Source of the DNA: a virus
IMG/VR virus record: IMGVR_UViG_3300030060_000992
Coordinates: 1 to 23,419 of that record
DNA: 23,419 nucleotides
Reading direction: 5' to 3' (one strand)
The notes under the pieces are model-generated. The model had not been told where the DNA came from. It did no database searches and worked only from the letters and a program-made list of their open reading frames with translations. Shown here in pieces: positions 15,262-22,276 of this stretch; positions within the stretch are counted from its first letter, which is position 1; the number at the start of each line of letters is the position of its first letter. The position numbers and the translations under genes were made by a program.

Positions 15262-15918
15262 ATTTAGGCTAGTTATGTCAAACCCTGTTGTCTCAGTAAA
15301 CGGTGAACCCCTGCCGCCAAAAGCACTTACACTAAATGTAATAGCCTCTAACGTATCATCGTGATCCACCATGAACCGAACCTCATCGAGTTCTTGTTCT
15401 TCTAATGGTCGCTGTGGGTAGAAGAACAGTTTAGGTACGCGACTCGCGTCATCAAAACTTATCCTAGTAACCACAGCTAATGAGGGCGTACCATGCCCAC
15501 TCAAAAATTTGGCGTAAGCCTGTAGTGGCATCGCCCCCCTACCTCGCTCTTTACCAAAAATAGATGAAGCAGGCACTTGTAACTGGTACACCGTATCTAA
15601 CGCTTGCTCTTCAACAACCGCCAGTCTTTGATGAAACCTACAAGACCTGCCACCTCCATTGCCTGACCCCCTGACATTGTGCACACAGTCCATACAACGT
15701 GCGCTCTGCCGCTGGTCATCAGGCACTTCGGATGCAGGTGTCTGGGTATTAGCTGACCAACAATATGGTAGTTTTCTAGCCCTTGGGTTGTATTCACCTT
15801 TGTAATACGAGCGAGATACTTCTGCCGCATTAACTATGACTACATCTATTGACTTACTACCATCTGGCTGAACCTCCAAGCCAGTAAACCTGCTACCCTT
15901 GATACTGATTCGGCGCAC
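15259..15918 (-). CDS. Zinc-ribbon-like replication-module protein of unknown function
   Basis: The 219-residue protein has a putative metal site: C53, then C75-x2-C78, then C93-x2-H96 in a Gly-rich loop (RGSGNGGG). The N-terminus (RRISIKGSRFTGLEV) and C-terminal region (FDDASRVPKLFFYPQRPL) look like beta-rich OB-type folds. I recognise the overall pattern (VVIVNAAEVSRSYY, CWSANTQTP, DDQRQSARCMDC) as a conserved protein placed next to SSB genes in marine phages, without known function. A nucleic-acid-binding replication accessory is inferred from the zinc ribbon and from its position directly upstream of SSB. The start is GTG, sharing a base with the stop of the HTH gene (TAGTG). Confidence 0.72.
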   Translation of the reverse strand: MRRISIKGSRFTGLEVQPDGSKSIDVVIVNAAEVSRSYYKGEYNPRARKLPYCWSANTQTPASEVPDDQRQSARCMDCVHNVRGSGNGGGRSCRFHQRLAVVEEQALDTVYQLQVPASSIFGKERGRGAMPLQAYAKFLSGHGTPSLAVVTRISFDDASRVPKLFFYPQRPLEEQELDEVRFMVDHDDTLEAITFSVSAFGGRGSPFTETTGFDITSLN

Positions 15919-16175
15919 TAAACATCCGCGTCAGGGTCAAACGACGATGGGTCAAACTCATCGTCTACATCAGACTCCTCTAATCGCGGCTTAGATACGC
16001 TGCTGTCATAAGACATCAGTGCCTTTGTTACATCAGGCAGAGAAAACCTATGGGTTTTGCCTACTCTTATGTAAACATTGTTGGGTATTACTGCATCCCG
16101 TACCCACTTACGGGCCGTAGATACTGACACATTAAAGTGCTTAGCAACATCCTCAATCGGGACTAACTGCTCCAT
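15918..16175 (-). CDS. Excisionase/MerR-like helix-turn-helix protein
   Basis: This is an 85-residue protein. Residues 4-60 form a winged helix-turn-helix of the excisionase/MerR-like DNA-binding type: IEDVAKHFNVSVSTARKWV as helices 2 and 3, then a wing YIRVGKTHRFSLPDVTKAL. The acidic tail (ESDVDDEFDPSSFDPDADV) is unusual for an excisionase and resembles a protein-protein contact region. I chose ATG 16175, which overlaps the upstream stop (TGATG) and has AAGGA seven bases before; GTG 16178 would add one residue. It may bind the phage origin, regulate transcription or act as a recombination directionality factor. No integrase is seen nearby, so the excisionase role is not supported by context. 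Confidence 0.75.
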   Translation of the reverse strand: MEQLVPIEDVAKHFNVSVSTARKWVRDAVIPNNVYIRVGKTHRFSLPDVTKALMSYDSSVSKPRLEESDVDDEFDPSSFDPDADV

Positions 16176-16585
16176 CACGCCTTCCTTATAGTTAACGCGA
16201 ACTCTGCATCGACGTTTAGACCTTTCGGAAGAAGATCAGGGTTTTCCTCAAGGAACTCCCGTACGTTCTTCTGGTTCAGCCGCTTGTCTAAGAACTCAGG
16301 CACCTCATGCTCTAAGATAAACTTATGCATTGACTCCCAATCGCTAGTCCAATACTTCTGCTTGACCGTACGGTAAAACGTACCCACATCAGTCTTGACA
16401 CTTTTGATGTCGTTCTCTTTCAAATAGCCGAGCAGTGCGCTCTTAATTTTATTTTGCTGACTAATTAGTTTTTCGTCAGCTTCCCTAAATTCAGCGGACA
16501 GCTTTTCCCGTTTATCTTTTATCTTGAGGTAAACCTCAGTCATCTTTTTCAAGGGAATACCGCTTACTTCTTTCGCATCAGCCAT
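16175..16585 (-). CDS. Helical hypothetical protein of the replication module
   Basis: The 136-residue protein starts with a long charged helix (residues 10-55; coiled-coil-like: KIKDKREKLSAEFREADEKL) followed by a compact mixed region with VGTFYRTVKQKYWTSDW (67-83) and NVREFLEENPDLLPKGLN (104-121). I recognise the last two blocks as conserved in marine phage proteins of unknown function, located near SNF2 and SSB genes. Nothing points to an enzyme. It begins at ATG 16585 behind TAAGGA, whose first bases sit in a hairpin arm (see the hairpin entry), and overlaps the HTH gene. A DNA- or protein-binding accessory role is only inferred. Confidence 0.72.
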   Translation of the reverse strand: MADAKEVSGIPLKKMTEVYLKIKDKREKLSAEFREADEKLISQQNKIKSALLGYLKENDIKSVKTDVGTFYRTVKQKYWTSDWESMHKFILEHEVPEFLDKRLNQKNVREFLEENPDLLPKGLNVDAEFALTIRKA

Positions 16586-16594
16586 GACCTATCC

Positions 16595-16615
16595 TTACAT
16601 TGCCGAGAAATGTAA
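16595..16615 (-). promoter_or_regulatory. Small hairpin abutting the ribosome-binding site of the 136-aa gene
   Basis: TTACAT (16595-16600) pairs perfectly with ATGTAA (16610-16615) over a nine-base loop. On the - strand the 3' arm runs into TAAGGA, the Shine-Dalgarno region of the gene starting at 16585. The hairpin lies in the 49-base gap after the SNF2 gene. Folding could tune access to the ribosome site; the stem is short, so this is tentative. Confidence 0.4.
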
Positions 16616-16634
16616 TATAGAGTTAGCTTGTTAG

Positions 16635-18170
16635 CTATTCAAGTATTTCCTTGTATAGATCAATAATTTTTGTATGTGTGTGTATTTTGTTACCAAGTAA
16701 TGCGTACACACGCTTTTCTATATGCGATCCTTGTAACTGAACCACGGTGCACTTGTGATCTTGCCCCGCTCTATGCACGCGAGCGTTTGCCTGTGCATAA
16801 GTTTCTACAGAACTCGTTGGCCCCCACCAGACCACTGTGTTGGCTGCGGTTAACGTAACGCCGTGCGCGGCAGCTTGTGGCTGTATCACTAGCACTCTGG
16901 GCTTGTCTGTTTCTTGAAACTCTTTGAATATGCGAGTGCGTTCTCCTGCTTTCACTGCACCGCTAATTACGTTAGTGGGTATCTTGTCTTTGCGTAGCTT
17001 GTCAGCGAGTAACTGGATCGTGTGTCTGAACGGCACGAACACCAAAACCTTTTTACTTGATTCATCTATGACCTCGCGCAGCACCTTGTATCGGTGCTTG
17101 ATGTCAAACTCTATGGTGTCACCAGAATCGGTGTACACAGCCCCAGAACTGATTTGTAGGAGCTTGTTCATGTTCACGGCAGCGGTAGCAGCGGTAACGT
17201 CTTCGCCAGCCGCTTGCATAATCATCTTGTCTTTTAGTTCTTTGTAATACTTTTCTTGCTGGCGCGTTAACGGTATGTCGCGGGTGGTGTAAACCATATC
17301 TGGCAGATCCAGACACTCATCTTTGGTAAACCTAATAGCTGGTTGCAGTGCTTTAAATACCGTCGCTGTCGCATCGGGCTTGGGCACCCACTTGAAGTTG
17401 GTCACCTTGTACATGACCTGATCGCGAAACGAACCAAAGAATCGCGGTACGCCCTTCGGGTTAACAAGTTTAGCTAGTCCGTACGCATCTACAGGGCTTT
17501 GCGCTGCTGGAGTACCTGTCATCATCCACAACCATGTTTCGTTGTTTAGTATCTTGCTTAAGGTCTTCCACCTGTTTGTCTGCGCGTTTTTGTAGTGTGT
17601 CGCTTCATCAACAATAATCAGGTCAAACCCACCGTTGGCTATGTCGTCCGCGATTATCTCTACACCGTCGTAATTTATTATGACGAACTCTGCTTCACTA
17701 TTTATCACGGCAGCGCGTTTCTTCGCTGAGCCGTAAGCTACATCTACTTTGCGGTGCATAGCAAAATCAAACAGGTCATTGCGCCACGCAGAGTCCATAA
17801 TAGATAGCGGACATATCACCAACACGCGCTTGATGCGGCCTTGGTTCATCAAGAAATCTGCCGCCCATATAGCACTGGCTGTCTTGCCTGTGCCTTGCTC
17901 GTTAAAGCAAAACGCTCGTTTGTTTAGTGTGAGAAATCCTGCGGTGGTCTTCTGGTGCTTGAATGGTTTGTGCTTGCCTGTCCACCTGTATTTACCCTCT
18001 ATAGGCGACGGTGCGTTGATGTTTAGGTTTTTGAGTACGTGCGCCTCATCCACACCCCAGTTGACTACAACACGATTGCCAGACAGTTCTTTGCTTTTTG
18101 GTATGACATCAGTGACTCTGCGCGGGTCGCGTAAGCGCATAAGCAGAGCTTTCCCTTCTACAACTTTCAT
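16635..18170 (-). CDS. SNF2-family DEAD/DEAH-like DNA helicase/translocase
   Basis: The 511-residue protein shows both RecA-like halves of an SNF2/SF2 helicase: KHQ at the Q-motif position (71-73), Walker A EQGTGKT (91-97), motif II VDEATHYKN (187-195), motif III TGTP (218-221), and motif VI QANARVHRAGQ near residue 463-473. It is short, with no extra accessory domain, like phage SNF2 proteins. Phages encode such helicases in replication or recombination modules, where they may remodel forks or repair intermediates; the substrate cannot be told here. The ATG is preceded by GAGGT and follows the stop of the 88-aa gene by nine bases. Confidence 0.9.
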   Translation of the reverse strand: MKVVEGKALLMRLRDPRRVTDVIPKSKELSGNRVVVNWGVDEAHVLKNLNINAPSPIEGKYRWTGKHKPFKHQKTTAGFLTLNKRAFCFNEQGTGKTASAIWAADFLMNQGRIKRVLVICPLSIMDSAWRNDLFDFAMHRKVDVAYGSAKKRAAVINSEAEFVIINYDGVEIIADDIANGGFDLIIVDEATHYKNAQTNRWKTLSKILNNETWLWMMTGTPAAQSPVDAYGLAKLVNPKGVPRFFGSFRDQVMYKVTNFKWVPKPDATATVFKALQPAIRFTKDECLDLPDMVYTTRDIPLTRQQEKYYKELKDKMIMQAAGEDVTAATAAVNMNKLLQISSGAVYTDSGDTIEFDIKHRYKVLREVIDESSKKVLVFVPFRHTIQLLADKLRKDKIPTNVISGAVKAGERTRIFKEFQETDKPRVLVIQPQAAAHGVTLTAANTVVWWGPTSSVETYAQANARVHRAGQDHKCTVVQLQGSHIEKRVYALLGNKIHTHTKIIDLYKEILE

Positions 18171-18179
18171 TACGTACCT

Positions 18180-18446
18180 CTAACCTAGCCATTTGTACCA
18201 TCGGGTTCCGTTCTTAACATCAATAAGAATGTAACGCTGCTTCACGTTGTAGACTGTCTGCACTGGCACATCAACTTCCTTTGCAATGTGCATAGACGGG
18301 ATACGTTGCTCTTGCAGAGTTAGTATCTGCATAATTGTAGAGTCCTTCATCGGCTCTCTTTTTTCAGGCAATGTTTTTGGTCTTGGGGGCTTTTCTTTTT
18401 TATGCCATGTTTGTTGTGCTTTTATCGCCGCTAGAAAATTACTCAT
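18180..18446 (-). CDS. Small basic helix-turn-helix protein
   Basis: The 88-residue protein has a Lys/Pro-rich N-terminus (residues 10-34; KKEKPPRPKTLPEKREP) and a helix-turn-helix-like region at 36-72 (TIMQILTLQEQRIPSMHIAKEVDVPVQTVYNVKQRY), in the style of transposase or sigma-like HTHs: IPSMHIAKEVDVPVQTV has the Ala-Gly/Val turn pattern. A DNA-binding role is inferred. It overlaps the stop of the 54-aa gene by two bases (ATGA) and is followed closely by the SNF2 gene. It may regulate the operon or help to load the helicase; no evidence separates these. Confidence 0.7.
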   Translation of the reverse strand: MSNFLAAIKAQQTWHKKEKPPRPKTLPEKREPMKDSTIMQILTLQEQRIPSMHIAKEVDVPVQTVYNVKQRYILIDVKNGTRWYKWLG

Positions 18447-18607
18447 CGCTTGGTTTCTTTATTAGTTTCGTTTTCGGGAACGCGGACGGTGTTAAACATC
18501 ATGTAATAAGTTTTACCATCAACCACAAAACTGCTCTCCCTCCAACCAAAAGGACGAAAAACATAGTCTTTTGGAACTCTAAAAATATCTCGCGCATCAC
18601 TCATCAT
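18443..18607 (-). CDS. 54-aa hypothetical protein (first gene after the hairpin spacer)
   Basis: Short gene: ATG 18607 (or the second ATG 18604) preceded by TTTAAGGAGACCGA, one of three copies of the shared leader. It encodes a 54-residue soluble protein with aromatic-rich core (IFRVPKDYVFRPFGW, then VVDGKTYYMMF) ending in a charged tail; no domain recognised. The stop TGA overlaps the next ATG (ATGA), so it is coupled to the HTH gene. The strong leader, overlap and sensible composition support a real gene. It is the first gene transcribed after the repeat-bearing spacer. Confidence 0.68.
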   Translation of the reverse strand: MMSDARDIFRVPKDYVFRPFGWRESSFVVDGKTYYMMFNTVRVPENETNKETKR

Positions 18608-18618
18608 TCGGTCTCCTT
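18608..18618 (-). promoter_or_regulatory. Extended ribosome-binding leader AAGGAGACCGA before the 54-aa gene
   Basis: The - strand reads AAGGAGACCGA directly before ATG 18607, identical to the leader of SSB apart from one base before the ATG. It begins four bases after the last hairpin repeat (18621-18655), so repeat folding could affect ribosome access. Confidence 0.65.
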
Positions 18619-18620
18619 AA

Positions 18621-18880
18621 AGTCCCGCCTTCGACCACGCGGACGGGGACGCGCTGCAATCGGCGAGGGTTCGCCTTGGTCTAAACAGTCCCGCCTTCGG
18701 TCATAGACGGACGGGAACGCCCAAGTGGGGTGGCGTACTTAGACCACCCTGACCTAAACAGTCCCGCCTTCGACCACGCGGACGGGGACGCGCTTACCAC
18801 AAACCCAGTCAACAAAGGAGAAAACCAAGGTCTGTCGGTCTAAACAAGCCCGTCTTTCGGCCACACTGACGGGTAAGTGC
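18621..18880 (-). repeat. Four hairpin-forming repeats in the non-coding spacer 18608-18905
   Basis: The 298-base spacer holds no supported gene. It contains four copies of an about 35-base element (core GTCCCGCCTTCG...GGACGGGGACGC on the + strand) at 18621-18655, 18687-18720, 18760-18794 and 18845-18880; copies 1 and 3 are identical. Copies 2-4 are preceded on the + strand by CTAAAC. Each can fold: GTCCCGCC pairs with GGACGGGGAC with bulges, and copy 4 has a perfect CCCGTC/GACGGG stem, so the pairing is kept while bases change. Two further hairpins sit between them (18662-18675; 18728-18749). Spacing is irregular. An origin, RNA leader control or mobile palindromic element are possible. I see no clear -35/-10 promoter. 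Confidence 0.75.
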
Positions 18881-18905
18881 TAAACAGGTAGGATATACCT
18901 TGGCC

Positions 18906-19184
18906 TTATCTTGTTCGCTTTGGCCTTTTGCCGTTACGACTTCTATTTTTGCTGGCGCTTTCTATGCGGACGCCATGCTTATTGCTCCCCCCTTTACTGA
19001 GCATCTTGTTGTGACTGACATCTTTGCCCTCACGCTTATCTGCTCTGCCATCCTTATTGGCATCACGCCCAGCTTTATCCATTGCTCGTCTAGCGCGTTG
19101 GCGCTCCATACGAGCTTCATGTGCTTTGCTGCCCACTGGTGGGTTCTTCTGTTTTTTCCTATCCGCTTTATTTTTATAAGGCAT
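18906..19184 (-). CDS. Small basic protein with degenerate HNH-like motif
   Basis: I chose ATG 19184, which shares a base with the upstream stop (TAATG), giving 92 residues (MPYKNKADRKKQK...); the frame is open further upstream but would overlap the exonuclease gene. The C-terminal half reads KDVSHNKMLSKGGSNKHGV...SASKNRS, matching the D-x-x-H ... L-S-K-G-G ... N core of HNH nucleases, without the usual Cys pairs. The MPYKN start is also usual for phage HNH-like proteins. It is very rich in Lys/Arg, so DNA binding is likely. Whether it cuts DNA is uncertain because the second half of the HNH fold is short. It is the last gene before the hairpin spacer. Confidence 0.65.
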   Translation of the reverse strand: MPYKNKADRKKQKNPPVGSKAHEARMERQRARRAMDKAGRDANKDGRADKREGKDVSHNKMLSKGGSNKHGVRIESASKNRSRNGKRPKRTR

Positions 19185-19855
19185 TAGTTCTTTCCGTTGT
19201 GCGGACACTCTAATACGGGACACCATGCTTTACACAACCCGCTAGGGTTTGGGTTCCACGTATCATTCTCAAAAGCTATTTCCATATCTCTGTACTTATC
19301 TAGCCACTTGACCCACAGCCTATCTTCTTCATCTACCGTGTAACGGTCTCGTATAAGATCGTTGCTGACTACAAACAGCAGCCCTGCTCTCACGGTTTCT
19401 ACTTCGGGGTAGTGTTTGAACGTAGCCATCGCCATCAGTTCTAGCTGCCCCTTATCTGCATATCTTGCCGACTTTCCTGTCTTGTAGTCAATGACCCAAG
19501 CTAATTTATCTTCACTATTTAATATCAATAAGTCTGCGATACCACGAAACCATACGTTACGGGCAAAGAAGTTACATGCTTCTAGGTCTTCAGTCAGACC
19601 CATCTTTATCTCGCACAGCTTCTCGCCTTTCTTAGCGTTCAGCGCATCAAGCACACCCTTGGCGTAGTTAAAGCGTGGGTCTAGTTCACCTCCATCACGA
19701 ATGTACTCTTCTGCGGCTTCGTGAAAAGCTGTTCCATACAACGTAGCCTCAGACTCTCTGAATGGGTACTGCTTGAGCACTTTTTCGTGGTAGAACTGTT
19801 TAGGGCATTGTTGGAATGCCTTAACTTTACTGAACGACCACGGCGCTACACTCAT
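19184..19855 (-). CDS. Cas4/RecB-like PD-(D/E)XK exonuclease
   Basis: The 223-residue protein contains the order of motifs of RecB/Cas4-like nucleases: SFSKVKAFQQCPKQF (7-21, with C17), GTAFHEAAE (41-49, H45), FRGIADLLI (103-111, D108), VIDYKTGK (121-128; D123 and K125) and QLELMAMA (137-144). The C-terminus has C208, C212 and C217, which with C17 could bind a 4Fe-4S cluster as in Cas4 and AddB. Likely role: 5'-3' or single-strand exonuclease in phage recombination, end processing or host DNA degradation. It overlaps the upstream 71-aa gene by four bases (ATGA). No Cas1, Cas2 or CRISPR repeat is nearby, so it is a phage nuclease rather than a CRISPR part. Confidence 0.88.
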   Translation of the reverse strand: MSVAPWSFSKVKAFQQCPKQFYHEKVLKQYPFRESEATLYGTAFHEAAEEYIRDGGELDPRFNYAKGVLDALNAKKGEKLCEIKMGLTEDLEACNFFARNVWFRGIADLLILNSEDKLAWVIDYKTGKSARYADKGQLELMAMATFKHYPEVETVRAGLLFVVSNDLIRDRYTVDEEDRLWVKWLDKYRDMEIAFENDTWNPNPSGLCKAWCPVLECPHNGKN

Positions 19856-20067
19856 GCGGACGTTAGATTTGATGCCTTCAAAGTTTCTTTATGGTCAGCC
19901 CAAAATATGTCATCAGACAAAACAAAGTTAGGCGATACTTGCGCCCACTCAATCCGTAAGTTGGGGAACCGTTCTCTGTGACGATGCAACGCCTCATACA
20001 GAGCTTCCATACTCATATAGTTGCCATCCATATAAGGTGTGCCAATGAATAAGATTACATACTTCAT
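19852..20067 (-). CDS. 71-aa hypothetical protein between polymerase and exonuclease
   Basis: The 71-residue protein is not recognised. It begins with a hydrophobic beta strand plus Gly turn (MKYVILFIGTPYMDG), then a helix (SMEALYEALHRHRERFP) and a second strand-like part (LRIEWAQVSPNFVL), giving a plausible small alpha/beta fold. It starts at ATG 20067, sharing a base with the polymerase stop (TAATG), and overlaps the exonuclease start by four bases. This tight coupling on both sides suggests a real gene that works with these enzymes, but no function can be stated. Confidence 0.68.
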   Translation of the reverse strand: MKYVILFIGTPYMDGNYMSMEALYEALHRHRERFPNLRIEWAQVSPNFVLSDDIFWADHKETLKASNLTSA

Positions 20068-21896
20068 TATTCACAGTCTCCATAAGCCACTGCTACGCCA
20101 CTTTCGCACGCTAGAGGTAGTCCCTTCGCCCACTTCGGTACGTAACGCATACACTTCTCAATGTATTGTTTAGCTTCTTCGGCCTCATCTTTCAGCACAC
20201 ACCCAATAACTGAGTCGTGCACAGTCAGAACTGCGCGATACTTCTTTGCTATAAGTAGCATCTGCTCACCAATTATACAACGAGCCAGAGCTTGGCAGAC
20301 GTTCTCTATCACCTTGCCACCATAGATCCGCGTTCGGCCTCGGCGTGTGTTATAGGTGTACTCAACCCCCTGCGCGTTTTGCTCGGCTTGTAGATCGTCA
20401 TAACGCATTAGGAGGTTAGATGGTAGGCATATCGCCCTTTGCTTTCCTATAACTTTAACCACACCCTCTTTGCCAAACTGTACCGTATCGCCGCGCTCCA
20501 TGTTAACAATCATGTTTTGAGCTTCACGCCACACATGGCTGATTCGCCAGTTAGTGTCTCGGTAGATGTTTATGATGCGCCGCGCCTCGTCCAGTTCTAT
20601 GTCTGTACCAAACGTCTTTAGCTGTGCTTGAAACTTCACCGCACCCATGCCATAGCCAGCGCCAAGTATTGTGGTCTTACCTACGAACCGCTGTTGCTTG
20701 TCCACTTGATCTTCCGGTATGTCGTAGATCCGTGCGGCCATCTTGACGTAGACATCTTCCTTGTTGCGGAATGCTTCGGTCAGATCATCTTGCCCCGCAA
20801 ACCACGCCAACACACGCGCCTCAATCTGCGATGAGTCACAGTCAATCAGCGTGTAGCCGTCAGGTGCGACTATACTTCTCTTTAACATCTTACCGTCAGG
20901 CCCACGACTCGGTAGGTTCTGTAGGTTGATCTTGTCATCCCCACCCCACCGACCAGTGTGGGCTGCGTAGTACCTCACAGGAACCGGCAAAGTTCCACGC
21001 TTCGCAATGTCTATGAATCGTTGAGTGCGTGTCTCTTCCAACGTGCTCTTGTTGCCCAGCCGCGCAGCCACTAACGCTTGCACCTCTGCATTTTCGTGCT
21101 CTATAAGGCTCTTGAAAGCCTCATCGGTCTTAGCGAATGCGTAGGTCTTTTTGCCGGTGGTTAGGCTGATCTTGGTAGGAGGTGTTACACCTTTAGAGCG
21201 TAATAATTCTGCAAACTTATCGTTACTCATCAGCTCCTTGCGATCTTCTACACCAGCATCTCTTAACAACTTATCCTTACGGAGTTTGATGTCGTATAGA
21301 TGATCCTCAAGTAAATCGCAATCTAGAACTAACAGCGGATGTATAAACATACGCAGAGTGCAGTCGATGATCTTTAGCTCTTGTTTAGGGAATCCCCGCA
21401 CCATGATGCCAAACAACTTGTAGGTAAGTTCAACATCATTGATGCAGTAATCCCCATAGCGATCTAGCTCATCTTCGGTAAAGCCCTCACGACGTTTACC
21501 CAAAGCATTGAGTATCTCAGTGCCTTTCTCCCCTATCTCATAGCGTTTAGCTAAGGCTTTGAGGCTACCACCGACTTCAACTCCGTGTACGGCTCTGCCC
21601 ATACATAGAGTATCAGCCCATACTTTAGGTTTAATGCCGAACAGCCAAGAAAGAATAGCACCATCAAACATAGTGTTATGTGCCAGAACCATACTGGAAG
21701 CCCAATCAAACTCAGCAAGATACTCTGCAAGCTCCGCATGAGTGCCACTAGCCCATTCTGTCGGCCCATTGTTGACCTTTACGCCTACACCTACTATTTC
21801 AAACCTAGAATCTCGTATGTATTCTTCGGTTGTCATTTTTGTGAGTGAAAAGTCTTTGTCGTAAAAAGTCTCAAAGTCTAGAGTTATAAGATCCAC
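20067..21896 (-). CDS. polA: Family A DNA polymerase with 3'-5' exonuclease (Leu at position 762 equivalent)
   Basis: 609-residue replicative polymerase. The proofreading domain has DFE (D7, E9), HNTMFD (D78) and YCIND (Y150, D154). The polymerase domain has motif A CDSSQIEAR (D354, E359), motif B RFVGKTTILGAGYG (R403, K407, Y415) and motif C VHDS (H560, D561). The motif B residue equivalent to E. coli Pol I F762 is L411. In viral surveys that position has been linked to replication speed and lifestyle, Leu with slower and often temperate phages. There is no 5'-3' exonuclease domain, as in phage T7. The GTG start (21896) shares a base with the upstream stop (TAGTG). It is expected to copy the phage genome with the SSB and primase-helicase encoded downstream. 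Confidence 0.95.
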   Translation of the reverse strand: MDLITLDFETFYDKDFSLTKMTTEEYIRDSRFEIVGVGVKVNNGPTEWASGTHAELAEYLAEFDWASSMVLAHNTMFDGAILSWLFGIKPKVWADTLCMGRAVHGVEVGGSLKALAKRYEIGEKGTEILNALGKRREGFTEDELDRYGDYCINDVELTYKLFGIMVRGFPKQELKIIDCTLRMFIHPLLVLDCDLLEDHLYDIKLRKDKLLRDAGVEDRKELMSNDKFAELLRSKGVTPPTKISLTTGKKTYAFAKTDEAFKSLIEHENAEVQALVAARLGNKSTLEETRTQRFIDIAKRGTLPVPVRYYAAHTGRWGGDDKINLQNLPSRGPDGKMLKRSIVAPDGYTLIDCDSSQIEARVLAWFAGQDDLTEAFRNKEDVYVKMAARIYDIPEDQVDKQQRFVGKTTILGAGYGMGAVKFQAQLKTFGTDIELDEARRIINIYRDTNWRISHVWREAQNMIVNMERGDTVQFGKEGVVKVIGKQRAICLPSNLLMRYDDLQAEQNAQGVEYTYNTRRGRTRIYGGKVIENVCQALARCIIGEQMLLIAKKYRAVLTVHDSVIGCVLKDEAEEAKQYIEKCMRYVPKWAKGLPLACESGVAVAYGDCE

Positions 21897-22072
21897 TACT
21901 CTGACTCCTCTACCTCAAGCACTTGCTGTATCTCACACCGCACGATCTTGGGCATCTCTAAGAAGTTACCCTCACCATCTTCAGCAGCAAAGCGAGCTTC
22001 TTCCTCGTTCTTAGCCTCGACCTGTACGCGCCTACGCACAGTCTCTTCCAGCATGATGTTGTACTTTTTCAT
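21896..22072 (-). CDS. 58-aa DpnD/PcfM-like small protein
   Basis: 58 residues from ATG 22072 to TAG at 21896-21898. The start overlaps the preceding stop by four bases (ATGA) and the stop shares a base with the polymerase GTG. Its single beta-strand plus helix pattern (YNIMLEETVRRRVQVEAKNEEEARFAAE) is like the small DpnD/PcfM-type or similar phage proteins with V-x-A-x-x-x-x-E-A-R-x-A-A. The function of that family is unknown to me. Double coupling supports the gene strongly despite its size. Confidence 0.72.
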   Translation of the reverse strand: MKKYNIMLEETVRRRVQVEAKNEEEARFAAEDGEGNFLEMPKIVRCEIQQVLEVEESE

Positions 22073-22275
22073 GCCTCACCTTCATCGCCGTTGAGGATGT
22101 CCAGCGCCTTCCTGTGGCTGTCTCGTATACCCTCTGCCATCTCTAATCCCATCTTGATGGCTTCCATATCTTCAGCGGCTACTCCAGCTTCGATCAAATG
22201 AAAACCAGCCAGCTTCATAGTGGTATCGCCCAGTGCCTCTCTCAGATCTTTGATTTGTTTGTCAATAGATTTCAC
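22069..22275 (-). CDS. 68-aa helical hypothetical protein
   Basis: The 68-residue, all-helical protein (IDKQIKDLREALGD; AIKMGLEMAEGIRDSHRKAL) has an acidic end. GTG start at 22275, one base after the upstream stop, preceded by GAGGAAGTAAC, a good ribosome-binding site. The end overlaps the 58-aa gene by four bases (ATGA). No domain recognised. Perhaps a small adaptor or nuclease inhibitor, but nothing in the sequence shows it. Confidence 0.68.
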   Translation of the reverse strand: MKSIDKQIKDLREALGDTTMKLAGFHLIEAGVAAEDMEAIKMGLEMAEGIRDSHRKALDILNGDEGEA

Positions 22276-22276
22276 G

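Noticed and set aside
17119-17316. Embedded ORF on the - strand within the SNF2 gene (also 12439-12621, 15597-15830 and 21551-21769)
   Set aside because: Unlike the 6816-7037 ORF I found no strong ribosome site, no stop/start coupling and no convincing protein-like composition.
18371-18706. 111-codon + strand ORF
   Set aside because: Antisense of the 88-aa and 54-aa genes and reads into the hairpin repeats; its last third is translated repeat sequence.
18621-18880. CRISPR-like array
   Set aside because: Only four diverged copies, start-to-start distances of 66, 73 and 85 bases, units that form hairpins themselves, and no cas1/cas2. The Cas4-like gene nearby is a typical phage exonuclease.
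18900-19187. 95-codon hydrophobic + strand ORF that could be a membrane protein
   Set aside because: It is the antisense of the small basic HNH-like gene; its hydrophobic look results from the reverse complement of Lys/Arg-rich codons. No ribosome site, and the - strand gene has TAATG coupling.
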